Shown here: piece by piece, positions 18,321 through 27,568 of the stretch | Layout: each line of letters begins with the position of its first letter | Numbering within the stretch: position 1 is the stretch's first letter | From: Massilia niastensis DSM 21313 | GTDB taxonomy: Bacteria; Pseudomonadota; Gammaproteobacteria; Burkholderiales; Burkholderiaceae_D | DNA: 44,252 bases | Assembly: GCF_000382345.1 (NCBI RefSeq) | Contig: NZ_KB908124.1 | Span: forward strand, 1-44,252 | Reading direction: 5' to 3' | The notes under the pieces: generated by a model | Database searches by the model: none | What the model saw: the letters and a program-made list of their open reading frames with translations, nothing else | What the model was told of the DNA's origin: nothing | Program-made: the position numbers and the translations under genes

Positions 18321-21300
18321 TTAGCCACGCGACAACAAATAGCTGACGAACAGTGCATACACGGGGTCGTACCACAGCGCCCTGTCGAAATCGGCAAGAC
18401 GTTTCAGCGCGAACTTCTGCGCACCGCTGTCCTGTACCAGCTCGTCAAGGGTGGCTTTGCCGGCGGTCACGTGCGCCATGAAGATCGGCAGGTAGCAGAC
18501 CGCATCGGAGAAGCTGGCGGTGGACAAGTGTGTGACGACGCTTGGCAACAGTTTCTGGCGCTGCCTCACCCAGGCGGCCAGATCCTCGCCCAATTGCATC
18601 GGCCAATCCCTGTTCGCGCAATGAGTTTGGCGCAAGGTCTGATACCAGCCGGGCAGGACAAAGTCGACCGGGGCCGGTGGCAGGCGCCGTGGGTTTCCTG
18701 AGTCGAGATAGGCGGTGAACTCGTCAAACTTCGGCGCAAGCGACCCGAATACTGCGCGCCGGTGCTCCAGTGCCAGGGCAACATAGTTTTCCGCCAGCCC
18801 GGCGCGCGCGAGCCAGGTGCGGAATCGTTCGTGGATACCGAGCCACAGGGGCAACGGAACGCATTCCCAGATGACAGCAAGCTCATCCCGGATCCGTTCG
18901 CAAAACGCACGATCCAGTTCTAGCCGGAACACGGCGGCCGCCAGGGCTTCATGGTTATTCGCCAGCGCAATCCAAGCGTGGAACGTTGACAATGGCAGGT
19001 GCGCGACATGTTCGCGAAGGTCGGCCAGATATTGCCAGTTCGAATGGCTGAAGTCGCGCGCCATTGCCGCGATCTGCGCGTCCATGACGTGTGGGGCGCG
19101 TGCCGGGTGGTAAAGCCGCGCTGCCTCATGCAGAGACTGCACTGGCTCGGCGGCCGGTTCCGCGTCGGCAGGCGCAGGCTCGAACACGCGGGGGCGGAAC
19201 AGCACCGGGGACGTGCTGTCAGGGAAGAGCAGCCATGGACCGTCCTTCTGCATTTCGTCAGGTACCTCGAAGTGACCGGTACCGACGCCTTCGCTAAGGC
19301 GTTCCGATAGCATCACTTTGGGCTGGCTCGGCGCCGCCAGGAGCATCGCCGACATCTTAGCGGAGGCCAGCTCGCGTTGCGAGCCCTCTGGCACGACCAC
19401 GAAGCTGCCATCCTCGGCCCTAGCCAGTCCGGCATCATAGCGGCAAATGTCCAGCACTAACAGGCGCTGCTTGCCCATCAGGGTCAGTCTGACATAAGCA
19501 TCCTGGTCGCTGACGACAGCGAGCATCTCGGCAATGTCGTGCTGATAGTTGAACAAATTCAAGGTCAGCGGCGCTTCGCCGGCCTGCAAGCGATGGCAAC
19601 GCCAGGGACGCTGCTGTAGACATGAGCTGAAGAGTTCGAGCTGGAGTTCAAACAATTGTCCGCCTTCCCGGCCCGAAAAAAGCACCACGCTTGCGCCCAA
19701 CAGGTCGTCAAGCACAAGCGTGCCTGGGTCACCCGTATGACCGGCAGCGTCGATGAAGGTGGCTCCCTGGTAGGGATAGGGCAGTCGCAATTCGATTCCG
19801 CCCGCGTGGGCCGGGTGTTGCAACTCGAGCAGCAGGGTCTTTGGGGGCTGGCTGGCATCCGCTTCGAGGCTAAGTGTAATCGTGTCTGTCCCCCGCAACG
19901 CGCTTGCCTTCACTGCTGCATTCAACACTCTCGGTACGATCGGCCCGGGATTGAGCAGCACGACGCGCGCGCTCACGCCGGGACGCAGCGTAATTTCGAA
20001 CTCGCCCGGAACCACGCCGAAGCGGCGGCGCAACAGGGTTTCGCCAGCCGGGCCCTTGACGCTGTAACGCACCGGCCCGAACCGCTCGTGCATCGGCACG
20101 GACGGTAGTGGGCGGCTATCGATGAATTCGCGTAGCTCTGCTCGGGCGATGGGGTAGTCGTGTGGCACCTCTAGGCGCGGCCAGCCGGCATACACGAGGC
20201 CGGGGACGGATTCATACGGCAGGCATCGGCCCTTCAAGGTCAGTTGAGGGCTGGCGGCCGCATCGCAATTAAGTCGAATGTCGAACACGTCGGTACCGCT
20301 TACGCAGCGCAAGCCGGTCCGGCTTTCGATCCAGTACGCGCCATCGGCCTCGTCTGCGATATGCCGCCCCGCCTCCCCGGGGGCGGTAGTGCCGTTCGGG
20401 ACCCGCACGCGTACTTCCTGCGCCGCAAGGGAACACGATGCGGTGGCGACTAGTTGCCAGCCATCGTCCACCGGCGCGAAGACGAGAGGCAGCTCGTCGA
20501 ACTCGACCACATCGCCCTCAAAAGTGAAACTGTGGACTGGCACACCTGCTTCCAGCAGGCAGAGGTTGAGCGGCGAAGCCGGATCGCGGCGCTCGACACT
20601 GAATCGCGTGCGTGGGAACCGAACGGCCCAGCCGCTCCCCTTGGGCTGCGCATAGACTGCCCCAGCCCTCGCCAATAGCCGCCCGCCTTCGAAAAAGGCC
20701 AGTTCGAGCCGGGTGTTGCGCAACGGTTCCCCACTGGGGTAGAACTCGGCGATTTCTGGCACAACCAGTTCGGTCGATAAGCCCCAATGTGGCGGGTCGC
20801 CACGCAGATAATGGGTGCAGCTAAATGCGAACGCCCGGGCGACTTCCTCCGCTCGCTCCTGGCGGCGCTGTTCGGCGTCCCTTAGCCAGTCGTTCAACAG
20901 GCGTCGGCCATTTGCCTCGTCGAGCGGGATCGGAAAATGCGAGCGCCAGCCTCGGTTTTTCTGGTCTAGAAATGACGAGGGATCGGTCTGGCCGTGCAGC
21001 GGAAAGTTTTCTGCCAAATACATCAGCTGCTGTACGATGCCGGCCAGGAGCTGGCGAGTTTCCAGATTCTGAAACACTTGCGGCAGGGCGTGCTCCGCGC
21101 CGCCCATCAGGTCGATAACGCTGCGCCGCTCGGCCGCAGCACGGTAGTAGTTGCGCAGGCCGGCTTGGATTGCTTTTCCAAAACCATGCGTCTCGTTTTG
21201 AAGCAGTAACCAGGGCAAACCCCCTTCTGCGAAGAGCGAGCCTAGCAGGTCGCGTCCATGTCCGCGGTGGCGGATCGGGCGTTCCCAAAAGCCCTCGAGG

Positions 21301-21638
21301 CCGAGTTCCGTGAGTTCGGCGTGCTGGGGAGCGTTAAATTCGACATGTGGTCCGATGCGCCTTTCGAAGGTCGCCCATGTCCAGCTGAAGGCGCGGGCAT
21401 CGTATTCCCGACGGTAGCATTCGGCAACGAACAGGCAAAACACCGCCGCCCAAGACACTTTTCTACCCAAGGTCAGGGAATCGCGTCTGCACTCATTCAG
21501 GCAAATCAGCATTTGCTCATATTCTGACTGCGTGACTCGGTAGGCATGCAACGGCCGGCCGTCCGGCCTGGTGAGCCCACGGCTTGCTAAGAACCGAGCC
21601 AGCCAGGTTTTGATACTTGTGACTTCAGAACGTTGCAT
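18321..21638 (-). CDS. druH: DruH-like / STY4851-ECs_5259 family protein
   Basis: 1105 aa ending 19 bases before the DruE-like start. Seen: the N-terminus (MQRSEVTSIKTWLARFLASRG, then ...AYRVTQSEYEQMLICL) and a conserved-looking block around residues 85-215 (FAEGGLPWLLLQNETHGFG near 140, IDLMGGAEHALPQVFQN near 180). This matches, as I recall it, the family annotated STY4851/ECs_5259. The middle is rich in short beta-type stretches and the last third is helical. No catalytic motif or zinc site is visible. By position and length it corresponds to DruH, the partner of DruE in type III Druantia. Molecular role unknown; it may be a structural or target-recognition subunit. The Shine-Dalgarno is weak (AGAAA). 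Confidence 0.75.
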   Translation of the reverse strand: MQRSEVTSIKTWLARFLASRGLTRPDGRPLHAYRVTQSEYEQMLICLNECRRDSLTLGRKVSWAAVFCLFVAECYRREYDARAFSWTWATFERRIGPHVEFNAPQHAELTELGLEGFWERPIRHRGHGRDLLGSLFAEGGLPWLLLQNETHGFGKAIQAGLRNYYRAAAERRSVIDLMGGAEHALPQVFQNLETRQLLAGIVQQLMYLAENFPLHGQTDPSSFLDQKNRGWRSHFPIPLDEANGRRLLNDWLRDAEQRRQERAEEVARAFAFSCTHYLRGDPPHWGLSTELVVPEIAEFYPSGEPLRNTRLELAFFEGGRLLARAGAVYAQPKGSGWAVRFPRTRFSVERRDPASPLNLCLLEAGVPVHSFTFEGDVVEFDELPLVFAPVDDGWQLVATASCSLAAQEVRVRVPNGTTAPGEAGRHIADEADGAYWIESRTGLRCVSGTDVFDIRLNCDAAASPQLTLKGRCLPYESVPGLVYAGWPRLEVPHDYPIARAELREFIDSRPLPSVPMHERFGPVRYSVKGPAGETLLRRRFGVVPGEFEITLRPGVSARVVLLNPGPIVPRVLNAAVKASALRGTDTITLSLEADASQPPKTLLLELQHPAHAGGIELRLPYPYQGATFIDAAGHTGDPGTLVLDDLLGASVVLFSGREGGQLFELQLELFSSCLQQRPWRCHRLQAGEAPLTLNLFNYQHDIAEMLAVVSDQDAYVRLTLMGKQRLLVLDICRYDAGLARAEDGSFVVVPEGSQRELASAKMSAMLLAAPSQPKVMLSERLSEGVGTGHFEVPDEMQKDGPWLLFPDSTSPVLFRPRVFEPAPADAEPAAEPVQSLHEAARLYHPARAPHVMDAQIAAMARDFSHSNWQYLADLREHVAHLPLSTFHAWIALANNHEALAAAVFRLELDRAFCERIRDELAVIWECVPLPLWLGIHERFRTWLARAGLAENYVALALEHRRAVFGSLAPKFDEFTAYLDSGNPRRLPPAPVDFVLPGWYQTLRQTHCANRDWPMQLGEDLAAWVRQRQKLLPSVVTHLSTASFSDAVCYLPIFMAHVTAGKATLDELVQDSGAQKFALKRLADFDRALWYDPVYALFVSYLLSRG

Positions 21639-21765
21639 TTTTGTATTTCTGTCGTTTTTGAAATGACATTGGCCGTATCAAGTGCGTTTTTGCGCATCCC
21701 GATATAAATGACATCTGGTAACTATACAGCTATTACTCTGCTAATTGAATGAAGGAAATGGTCTG

Positions 21766-22650
21766 TTAGGGTGCAGGCAGCAACGCTATCCGGCGAACCA
21801 ACAATTCGCGTGCCGCGAGGAGCTTGCAGGCATTTGTTTTTGGCGAAACGCGACCTGGTTGCTTCAACCCTAGGAAGCAGTGGATTCGCTCGATGTTGGC
21901 AGGCGACGGGTGAGGGAGGCTTGGCAGGATCCGTTCGCGCGCAAGCACCCCTTGCTCGGCGAGGAAATCGAGTGCTGCTGCCACTTTCGCGCCGAGCGGA
22001 AGAAATACCGCTTGGTCAAGGCAAGCGATTTCCGCCACAAAGTGGTCGTAAATGTGCTGCCGCAGGATCGGATTGCGCAGCATCGAAGGTGTGCCGTTAT
22101 AATTCTTTCCTTTGCGAAACACTGCGTGACGCAACACGGAGGTCGTGTGCACAAGTTCATGCGAGCCCGCAAACAGCTCTGCGGCACTTGTAATGCGCAG
22201 CCAGCGTTGGATGCCCACGTCATCCAGCAATGCCACTAAATGCCGTCGCAAATCGCCACTGAACGCGCCAGTCTGTTTGGATGCGACAAGGGCCTGCTCA
22301 GCCGCCGCGCCCGATGCGAGCTGCGAGCGCGCGGCAGCCAGGCCGTTGATCAATTGCGTCTCGCCGGGAGTTATGCCAACCAGCACTAGCTTTGCCGACC
22401 TGTTGATGTGATCAAAAGGGGTGTACCACGCCTCCAAGTCGCCTTTTTTAAAAATGCATAGGCGTAGCGGCAACTGGTTGCGGGAAGACAGGCCGGCAGG
22501 CAACGTAGCAATGTCGGCAGCGAATTTCGAAAACAAGGTTCCGGAGCCAAGGTGCGGCAATGTAGCTGCCCGCACGGTGTGGGCTCGGCTAACGTCATTC
22601 GGCCACGTACGTGGGTATTCAGTGTTTGGCGCTGATGGCAAAAAATGCAT
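21766..22650 (-). CDS. uracil-DNA-glycosylase superfamily-like protein
   Basis: 294 aa; AAGGA lies 6 bases before the ATG at 22650. Seen: LVLVGITPGETQ (88-99), placed after a hydrophobic strand as in UDG motif A (GxxPG), and LPSLPHPSPAN (242-252), which matches the C-terminal HPSP motif that contacts the DNA minor groove. Between them is an HTTSVLRHAVF...NYNG stretch where UDG relatives bind the base. The usual catalytic Asp/Asn after the first motif is replaced by E97, so activity may differ from true uracil excision. First gene of the minus-strand block, 127 bases upstream of the DruH-like gene. A base-sensing or base-excising role against modified phage DNA is plausible (inference); a non-catalytic DNA-binding role is the alternative. 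Confidence 0.72.
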   Translation of the reverse strand: MHFLPSAPNTEYPRTWPNDVSRAHTVRAATLPHLGSGTLFSKFAADIATLPAGLSSRNQLPLRLCIFKKGDLEAWYTPFDHINRSAKLVLVGITPGETQLINGLAAARSQLASGAAAEQALVASKQTGAFSGDLRRHLVALLDDVGIQRWLRITSAAELFAGSHELVHTTSVLRHAVFRKGKNYNGTPSMLRNPILRQHIYDHFVAEIACLDQAVFLPLGAKVAAALDFLAEQGVLARERILPSLPHPSPANIERIHCFLGLKQPGRVSPKTNACKLLAARELLVRRIALLPAP

Positions 22651-22780
22651 AAGTCGTCCTTACGGTAGTTAGATAAGCTTTGTTAGAGCAACTTATGTGC
22701 CAACCTGCTTTTGTGAAGGACTCCAATTCAAATCCTTGAAATCCCTGGGATGGTCGAGCAATTTCCAGGAGCGACAGCGA

Positions 22781-22906
22781 ATGGGTGATAAATATTTTTA
22801 TGTTCACATAAAAATATTTGTGGGAGTGGCATCGGCGTCAGTCGTTGGCGCGACAGCCACTCAAGCTGCTAGCTTTGCTCGTTCCAAGCTCGGTCGTGTT
22901 GCGTAA
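22781..22906 (+). CDS. possible 41-aa small protein
   Basis: An ATG at 22781 preceded by CAGGAG about 9 bases upstream opens a 41-codon frame (MGDKYFYVHIKIFVGVASASV...). Seen: a hydrophobic stretch (IKIFVGVASASVVGATA, about 10-26) that could be one membrane span, then a basic tail (SFARSKLGRVA). The 30-bp palindrome lies within its first codons, so a translated sequence and an operator/hairpin would be superimposed. It may be a leader peptide, a small toxin-like protein or chance. No homology can be judged by eye. Confidence 0.3.
   Translation: MGDKYFYVHIKIFVGVASASVVGATATQAASFARSKLGRVA
22790..22819. repeat. 30-bp AT-rich palindrome
   Basis: Two 14-base arms, AAATATTTTTATGT and its exact reverse complement, flank a 2-base centre. 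No mismatch occurs in the arms. This is far longer than chance palindromes and lies 140 bases from the minus-strand start and 211 bases from the plus-strand start. Candidate operator for a dimeric regulator, or a hairpin if transcribed. It lacks a following T-run in the plus direction, so it is not a typical intrinsic terminator. Confidence 0.75.
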
Positions 22907-23000
22907 TGGCCGAAGCTATACGTAATTCGGATGTACCGTTTACGCAATAATTACCTGAAGTAGCTAAAAAGCACTGGGCGTTTTGTTTGCGCAAGCGTAA

Positions 23001-23022
23001 GATTGCTTAGAATAAAGCAATC
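23001..23022 (+). promoter_or_regulatory. inverted repeat over the start region of the sigma-54 activator gene
   Basis: Perfect 8-base arms GATTGCTT (23001-23008) and AAGCAATC (23015-23022) around a 6-base spacer, ending 8 bases before the activator's ATG. A TAGAAT -10-like box lies inside it, with a weak TTGCGC 15 bases upstream. It is well placed for autorepression or for control of translation, since no clear Shine-Dalgarno precedes the ATG. Confidence 0.45.
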
Positions 23023-23030
23023 ATACACAT

Positions 23031-24542
<1,512 letters not shown>

Positions 24543-24551
24543 TGGGGCGGC

Positions 24552-24567
24552 TGGCACGCTTTTCGCA
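24552..24567 (+). promoter_or_regulatory. sigma-54 (-24/-12) promoter of the TerY operon
   Basis: TGGCAC at 24552-24557 and TCGCA at 24563-24567. The invariant GG (24553-24554) and GC (24565-24566) are separated by exactly 10 bases, the spacing sigma-54 requires. The consensus TGGCACG-N4-TTGCA is matched at all but one position of these boxes. Predicted start near 24578, leaving a leader of about 120 bases before the TerY gene. An imperfect inverted repeat (CTGTGTT at 24572-24578, AACACAG at 24591-24597) straddles the predicted start. The activator gene ends at 24542, and its upstream activating sites would therefore lie inside its own 3' coding region. Confidence 0.8.
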
Positions 24568-24700
24568 ATACCTGTGTTACCTGCGCCCGCAACACAGCAG
24601 GAGCTGGTGCTCGATGCAGGCTCACCGTACTGGACGCAGATCTGAGCACGCTGACCACACCGATCGAGCACCTGACGAAACCTAACCCAAGGATCGCGCA

Positions 24701-25501
24701 ATGGGCTTTGCCAAATATAACGAAGACATCGTCAGTCGTTACGTCAACGACACCAGAGATCGTGCGTCGCCAAGTGCGCCCAAAGAAATTCAACCTAATG
24801 CTGGCACCAAAGGAAAAAAACCAATGAGCGGACTCAAACAGTTCCAAATGAATACGGCACGCCCCCTACCCGTGGTCGTCTTGGCCGATGTGAGCGGCAG
24901 CATGGGCTCGGACGGAAAGATCGAGGCGCTCAATGCCGCGCTTAAGGAAATGGTCCAGTCGTTCGCCGAACAAAGCCGCCTGCGCGCCGAGATTCAGGTG
25001 ACCCTGATTACCTTTGGCGAAGTCGCCCAGGAGCACCTACCCCTCACGCCCGCGAATCAAGTCGGCACTCTCACGCCGCTACGAGCCACGGGCCGGACCC
25101 CGATGGGGCAAGCGTTCGAACTTGCCACGGCCTTATTGGAAGACCGCGAGCGCATTCCATCGCGCGCCTATCGCCCGGTGTTGGTGCTGGTGTCGGACGG
25201 CCATCCGACCGACGATTGGCAAGAACCATTCGCACGCTTACAAAGCGCCGAGCGCGCCCAAAAGGCGGTGCGCTACGCGATGGCGATCGGCGCCGATGCC
25301 GACCAAGCGATGCTGGCGGGTTTCGCCAACGACCCCGAAGCGCCCCTCTTTAAAGCCCACAATGTGCGCGATATCCAGCGCTTCTTCCGCGCCGTCACCA
25401 TGAGCGTCGCCGTCAAAACCCAAAGCCCGGTCCCGGACCAAGCGACCCCGTTCGTCATTCCAGACGCACCGGACGACGACCCACTGGACATCGAATTTTG
25501 A
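24701..25501 (+). CDS. TerY-like vWA-domain protein
   Basis: 266 aa; AAGGA lies 8 bases before the ATG. Seen: a complete MIDAS metal site of a von Willebrand A domain, D63-x-S65-x-S67 (DVSGSMG), T133 in GRTPMGQ and D166 in VSDGHPTDDW. The N-terminal ~55 residues are polar and probably disordered, and there is no membrane anchor. The TerY class of cytoplasmic vWA proteins is found beside a PP2C phosphatase and a kinase in the TerY-P triad described by Anantharaman, Iyer and Aravind. The next gene overlaps its stop (TGATG). Predicted role: metal-dependent scaffold whose partner binding is set by phosphorylation. First gene after the sigma-54 promoter. Confidence 0.88.
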   Translation: MGFAKYNEDIVSRYVNDTRDRASPSAPKEIQPNAGTKGKKPMSGLKQFQMNTARPLPVVVLADVSGSMGSDGKIEALNAALKEMVQSFAEQSRLRAEIQVTLITFGEVAQEHLPLTPANQVGTLTPLRATGRTPMGQAFELATALLEDRERIPSRAYRPVLVLVSDGHPTDDWQEPFARLQSAERAQKAVRYAMAIGADADQAMLAGFANDPEAPLFKAHNVRDIQRFFRAVTMSVAVKTQSPVPDQATPFVIPDAPDDDPLDIEF

Positions 25502-26199
25502 TGCGTTTTGCCGTCGCCAGAAGCAGCGTGCGTGGCCCCGCCCACGTTGACCAGCAGCTGCCTAACCAAGATGCCGTGCTATTGCGCGGGCAGCGTGGCG
25601 GGTGGGTGGCTGCGGTCTGCGATGGACTGGGCTCCGCTAAGCAAAGCGATATCGGTTCAAAGACCGCCGCGCTGGCAGTCCGCCAGGTATTAAAAGGTGT
25701 CGACAAGGCTGATGCCAGCCTGATCAATGCGAACATCCACGCCCGCTGGCGTGACCAGACCGCCACTTATCGGGCCAGGGATGTTGCCACTACGTGCCTG
25801 TGGCTATCGGTCCAACCCGACGGCAACGCGGCCTTCGGACAACTGGGTGACGGACTGATCCTGTTTCGCCAAGGCGGACGCTTTTACCAGCTGACGCCAC
25901 CACGTCAAGGCTACGGCAACCAAACCCAGGCTTTATATGACACGCATGCCCCCGCCCAGTGGCAGCAAGCGACTTGCACCCTCTCGCAGCCCGGGGACGG
26001 CGTCGTGCTAATGACGGACGGGATCTCCGACGACCTCGTGCCGGACGCGCTCGATGGCTTTTATCAAGCCATGTTCAACAATGTGCGAGCGCGAAGCCGG
26101 CGCAATGCCCAGCGCTGGCTAGATCGCGAGCTCGAGCAATGGTCGACCCCGATGCACGGGGACGACAAATCACTGGTCGCAATTTTTAAAACAAGCTAG
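25501..26199 (+). CDS. PP2C-family protein phosphatase
   Basis: 232 aa from ATG 25501, overlapping the TerY stop by one base. Seen: metal-binding acidic motifs of PPM/PP2C enzymes, N-Q-D24 near the N-terminus, AVCDGLGSAKQSDIGS (38-53) where classic enzymes read DGMGGH, FGQLGDGLILF mid-protein, and VLMTDGISDDL near 175-185. Predicted to remove phosphate from Ser/Thr residues put on by the neighbouring kinase. The order vWA-phosphatase-kinase and the lack of gaps are the defining layout of a TerY-P triad. No regulatory domain is attached, so control presumably comes from partner proteins. Confidence 0.88.
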   Translation: MRFAVARSSVRGPAHVDQQLPNQDAVLLRGQRGGWVAAVCDGLGSAKQSDIGSKTAALAVRQVLKGVDKADASLINANIHARWRDQTATYRARDVATTCLWLSVQPDGNAAFGQLGDGLILFRQGGRFYQLTPPRQGYGNQTQALYDTHAPAQWQQATCTLSQPGDGVVLMTDGISDDLVPDALDGFYQAMFNNVRARSRRNAQRWLDRELEQWSTPMHGDDKSLVAIFKTS

Positions 26200-27564
26200 A
26201 TGAACAATGCCGATACCAACTTACGCCAGGTGACCGACAATTTGGGCCACACCTATCTCCTGACGAGTAAGCTCGGCCAAGGAGGGCAGGGCAGCGTCTG
26301 GCGCACCGACCAAGCGCAAGTGCTGATCAAACAGCTCACTGCGCAAGGGAGCGAACAGCATCAGCGTGCGATCGAACACCTGTCGTGGTTGATGCGCCAA
26401 GAGCTCGACAGCCTGCACATTGCTAAACCTCTGGCCCTACTGAAGGCGCCCGACGCCGGCTACGTGATGGAGTTGATGGAGGGCCTCACCGCGCTCACCG
26501 GATTGCTCGAGCAAGTCGCCGACGAAGGCGTCGAAGGTTTTTTACATAGCGGCGGGCTGGCCCGCCGCCTGGCCCTACTCAAGCAACTGGCGACCACGCT
26601 GGCGCTGTTGCACGCGCGCGGCATGATGTTCGGTGACATCTCTCCGGACAATATCTACGTCTCTTCGAAGGTCGAGCACGCCGAACTGTGGCTAATCGAC
26701 TGCGATAACATCAGTTTCGAAGCGAGCCCCTGTCGCGCACTCTACACGCCCGACTACGGCGCCCCTGAACTGGTCGCGGGGCGCGCCGATTTTTCGACCC
26801 GCACCGATGTCTGGAGCTTTGCCGTTCTCGCCTTCCAACTCTTGACCGGGAACCACCCCTTTAAAGGCGATCTCGTCAACGATGGCGAGCCTGACCTCGA
26901 AGAGCAAGCGCTGGCCGGCGCACTACCTTGGATCGGCCATGCGCACGACACCCGCAACGCCAGTTCGCACGGGATGCCGCTCTCCATGAGCGCAACCGGC
27001 AAGCTGGCGCTGCTGTTCTCGCGCTGCTTCGAAGCCGGCTTGACCGATCCTCTCGCCCGTCCTTCGATGGCAGAGTGGCTCGAAGCTTTAGTGGAGGCCT
27101 CGGAGCGCTCGATTCACTGCACCGCCTGCACCAGCACTTACCTGCTGAACCCCACCAAAACCTGTCCGTTTTGTGACCACGTACTCGAGCCGGAGCACGT
27201 GCTGTTCAGCGAGTACCAATTTATCCCGCCCGAGCAACTGCCTGACTGGCATCCACGCAGCACCGCCGATAGTTGGCACAGGACCGGGCGCGTCGTGCTA
27301 CTGCAAGCGGAGCAAGCGTTGACACTGCGACGCAGCATCCCCTCGATGTGGGCCAGCGAATCGTTGGCGCCACTGGCCCAGGTCACGCTGGCCGACGACA
27401 AGCTGACCTTCACGCCGCTGGACGTGCCGCTGACCTTGCAGCGCGCCGCTCAGGTCGTACACCTCGCTAAGCCGATCTCGCTCGAACGACAAGGGGGGCC
27501 CGACTATATCCTGCATGTCGGTAAGCTCGATGCGCCGCACATGGCTTGGCGTTTCCAATGGTGA
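26200..27564 (+). CDS. Ser/Thr protein kinase with C-terminal zinc ribbon
   Basis: 454 aa; the ATG follows the phosphatase stop with no gap. Seen: glycine loop LGQGGQGSV (25-33), ATP lysine K44, catalytic loop GDISPDN with D146 (the usual His-Arg is absent, as in many bacterial kinases of this group), metal Asp D167 in LIDCDN, and GAPE (187-190) with WSFAVL below it. After the kinase fold come four cysteines (C307, C310, C322, C325: CTACTS...CPFCD), a zinc ribbon, then ~120 residues of unknown, beta-rich fold. A kinase plus zinc ribbon is the arrangement reported for TerY-P triads. Likely substrates are TerY or the downstream DNA-processing proteins (inference). Confidence 0.88.
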   Translation: MNNADTNLRQVTDNLGHTYLLTSKLGQGGQGSVWRTDQAQVLIKQLTAQGSEQHQRAIEHLSWLMRQELDSLHIAKPLALLKAPDAGYVMELMEGLTALTGLLEQVADEGVEGFLHSGGLARRLALLKQLATTLALLHARGMMFGDISPDNIYVSSKVEHAELWLIDCDNISFEASPCRALYTPDYGAPELVAGRADFSTRTDVWSFAVLAFQLLTGNHPFKGDLVNDGEPDLEEQALAGALPWIGHAHDTRNASSHGMPLSMSATGKLALLFSRCFEAGLTDPLARPSMAEWLEALVEASERSIHCTACTSTYLLNPTKTCPFCDHVLEPEHVLFSEYQFIPPEQLPDWHPRSTADSWHRTGRVVLLQAEQALTLRRSIPSMWASESLAPLAQVTLADDKLTFTPLDVPLTLQRAAQVVHLAKPISLERQGGPDYILHVGKLDAPHMAWRFQW

Positions 27565-27568
27565 CGCG

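Larger units (their letters stand above)
22651..23030. other. divergent intergenic region between the two defence operons
   Basis: 380 bases separating the UDG-like gene (minus) from the sigma-54 activator (plus). It holds a 30-bp palindrome (22790-22819), a possible 41-codon ORF (22781-22906), an inverted repeat at 23001-23022 with a TAGAAT -10-like box inside it (23007-23012), and the ribosome-binding site of the UDG-like gene. It is AT-rich compared with both flanking genes, as expected for a control region serving both directions. Confidence 0.6.

Noticed and set aside
24572..24597. RNA leader hairpin in the TerY transcript
   Set aside because: The repeat straddles the predicted start near 24578, so most of one arm would not be in the RNA; treated as a DNA-level repeat only.
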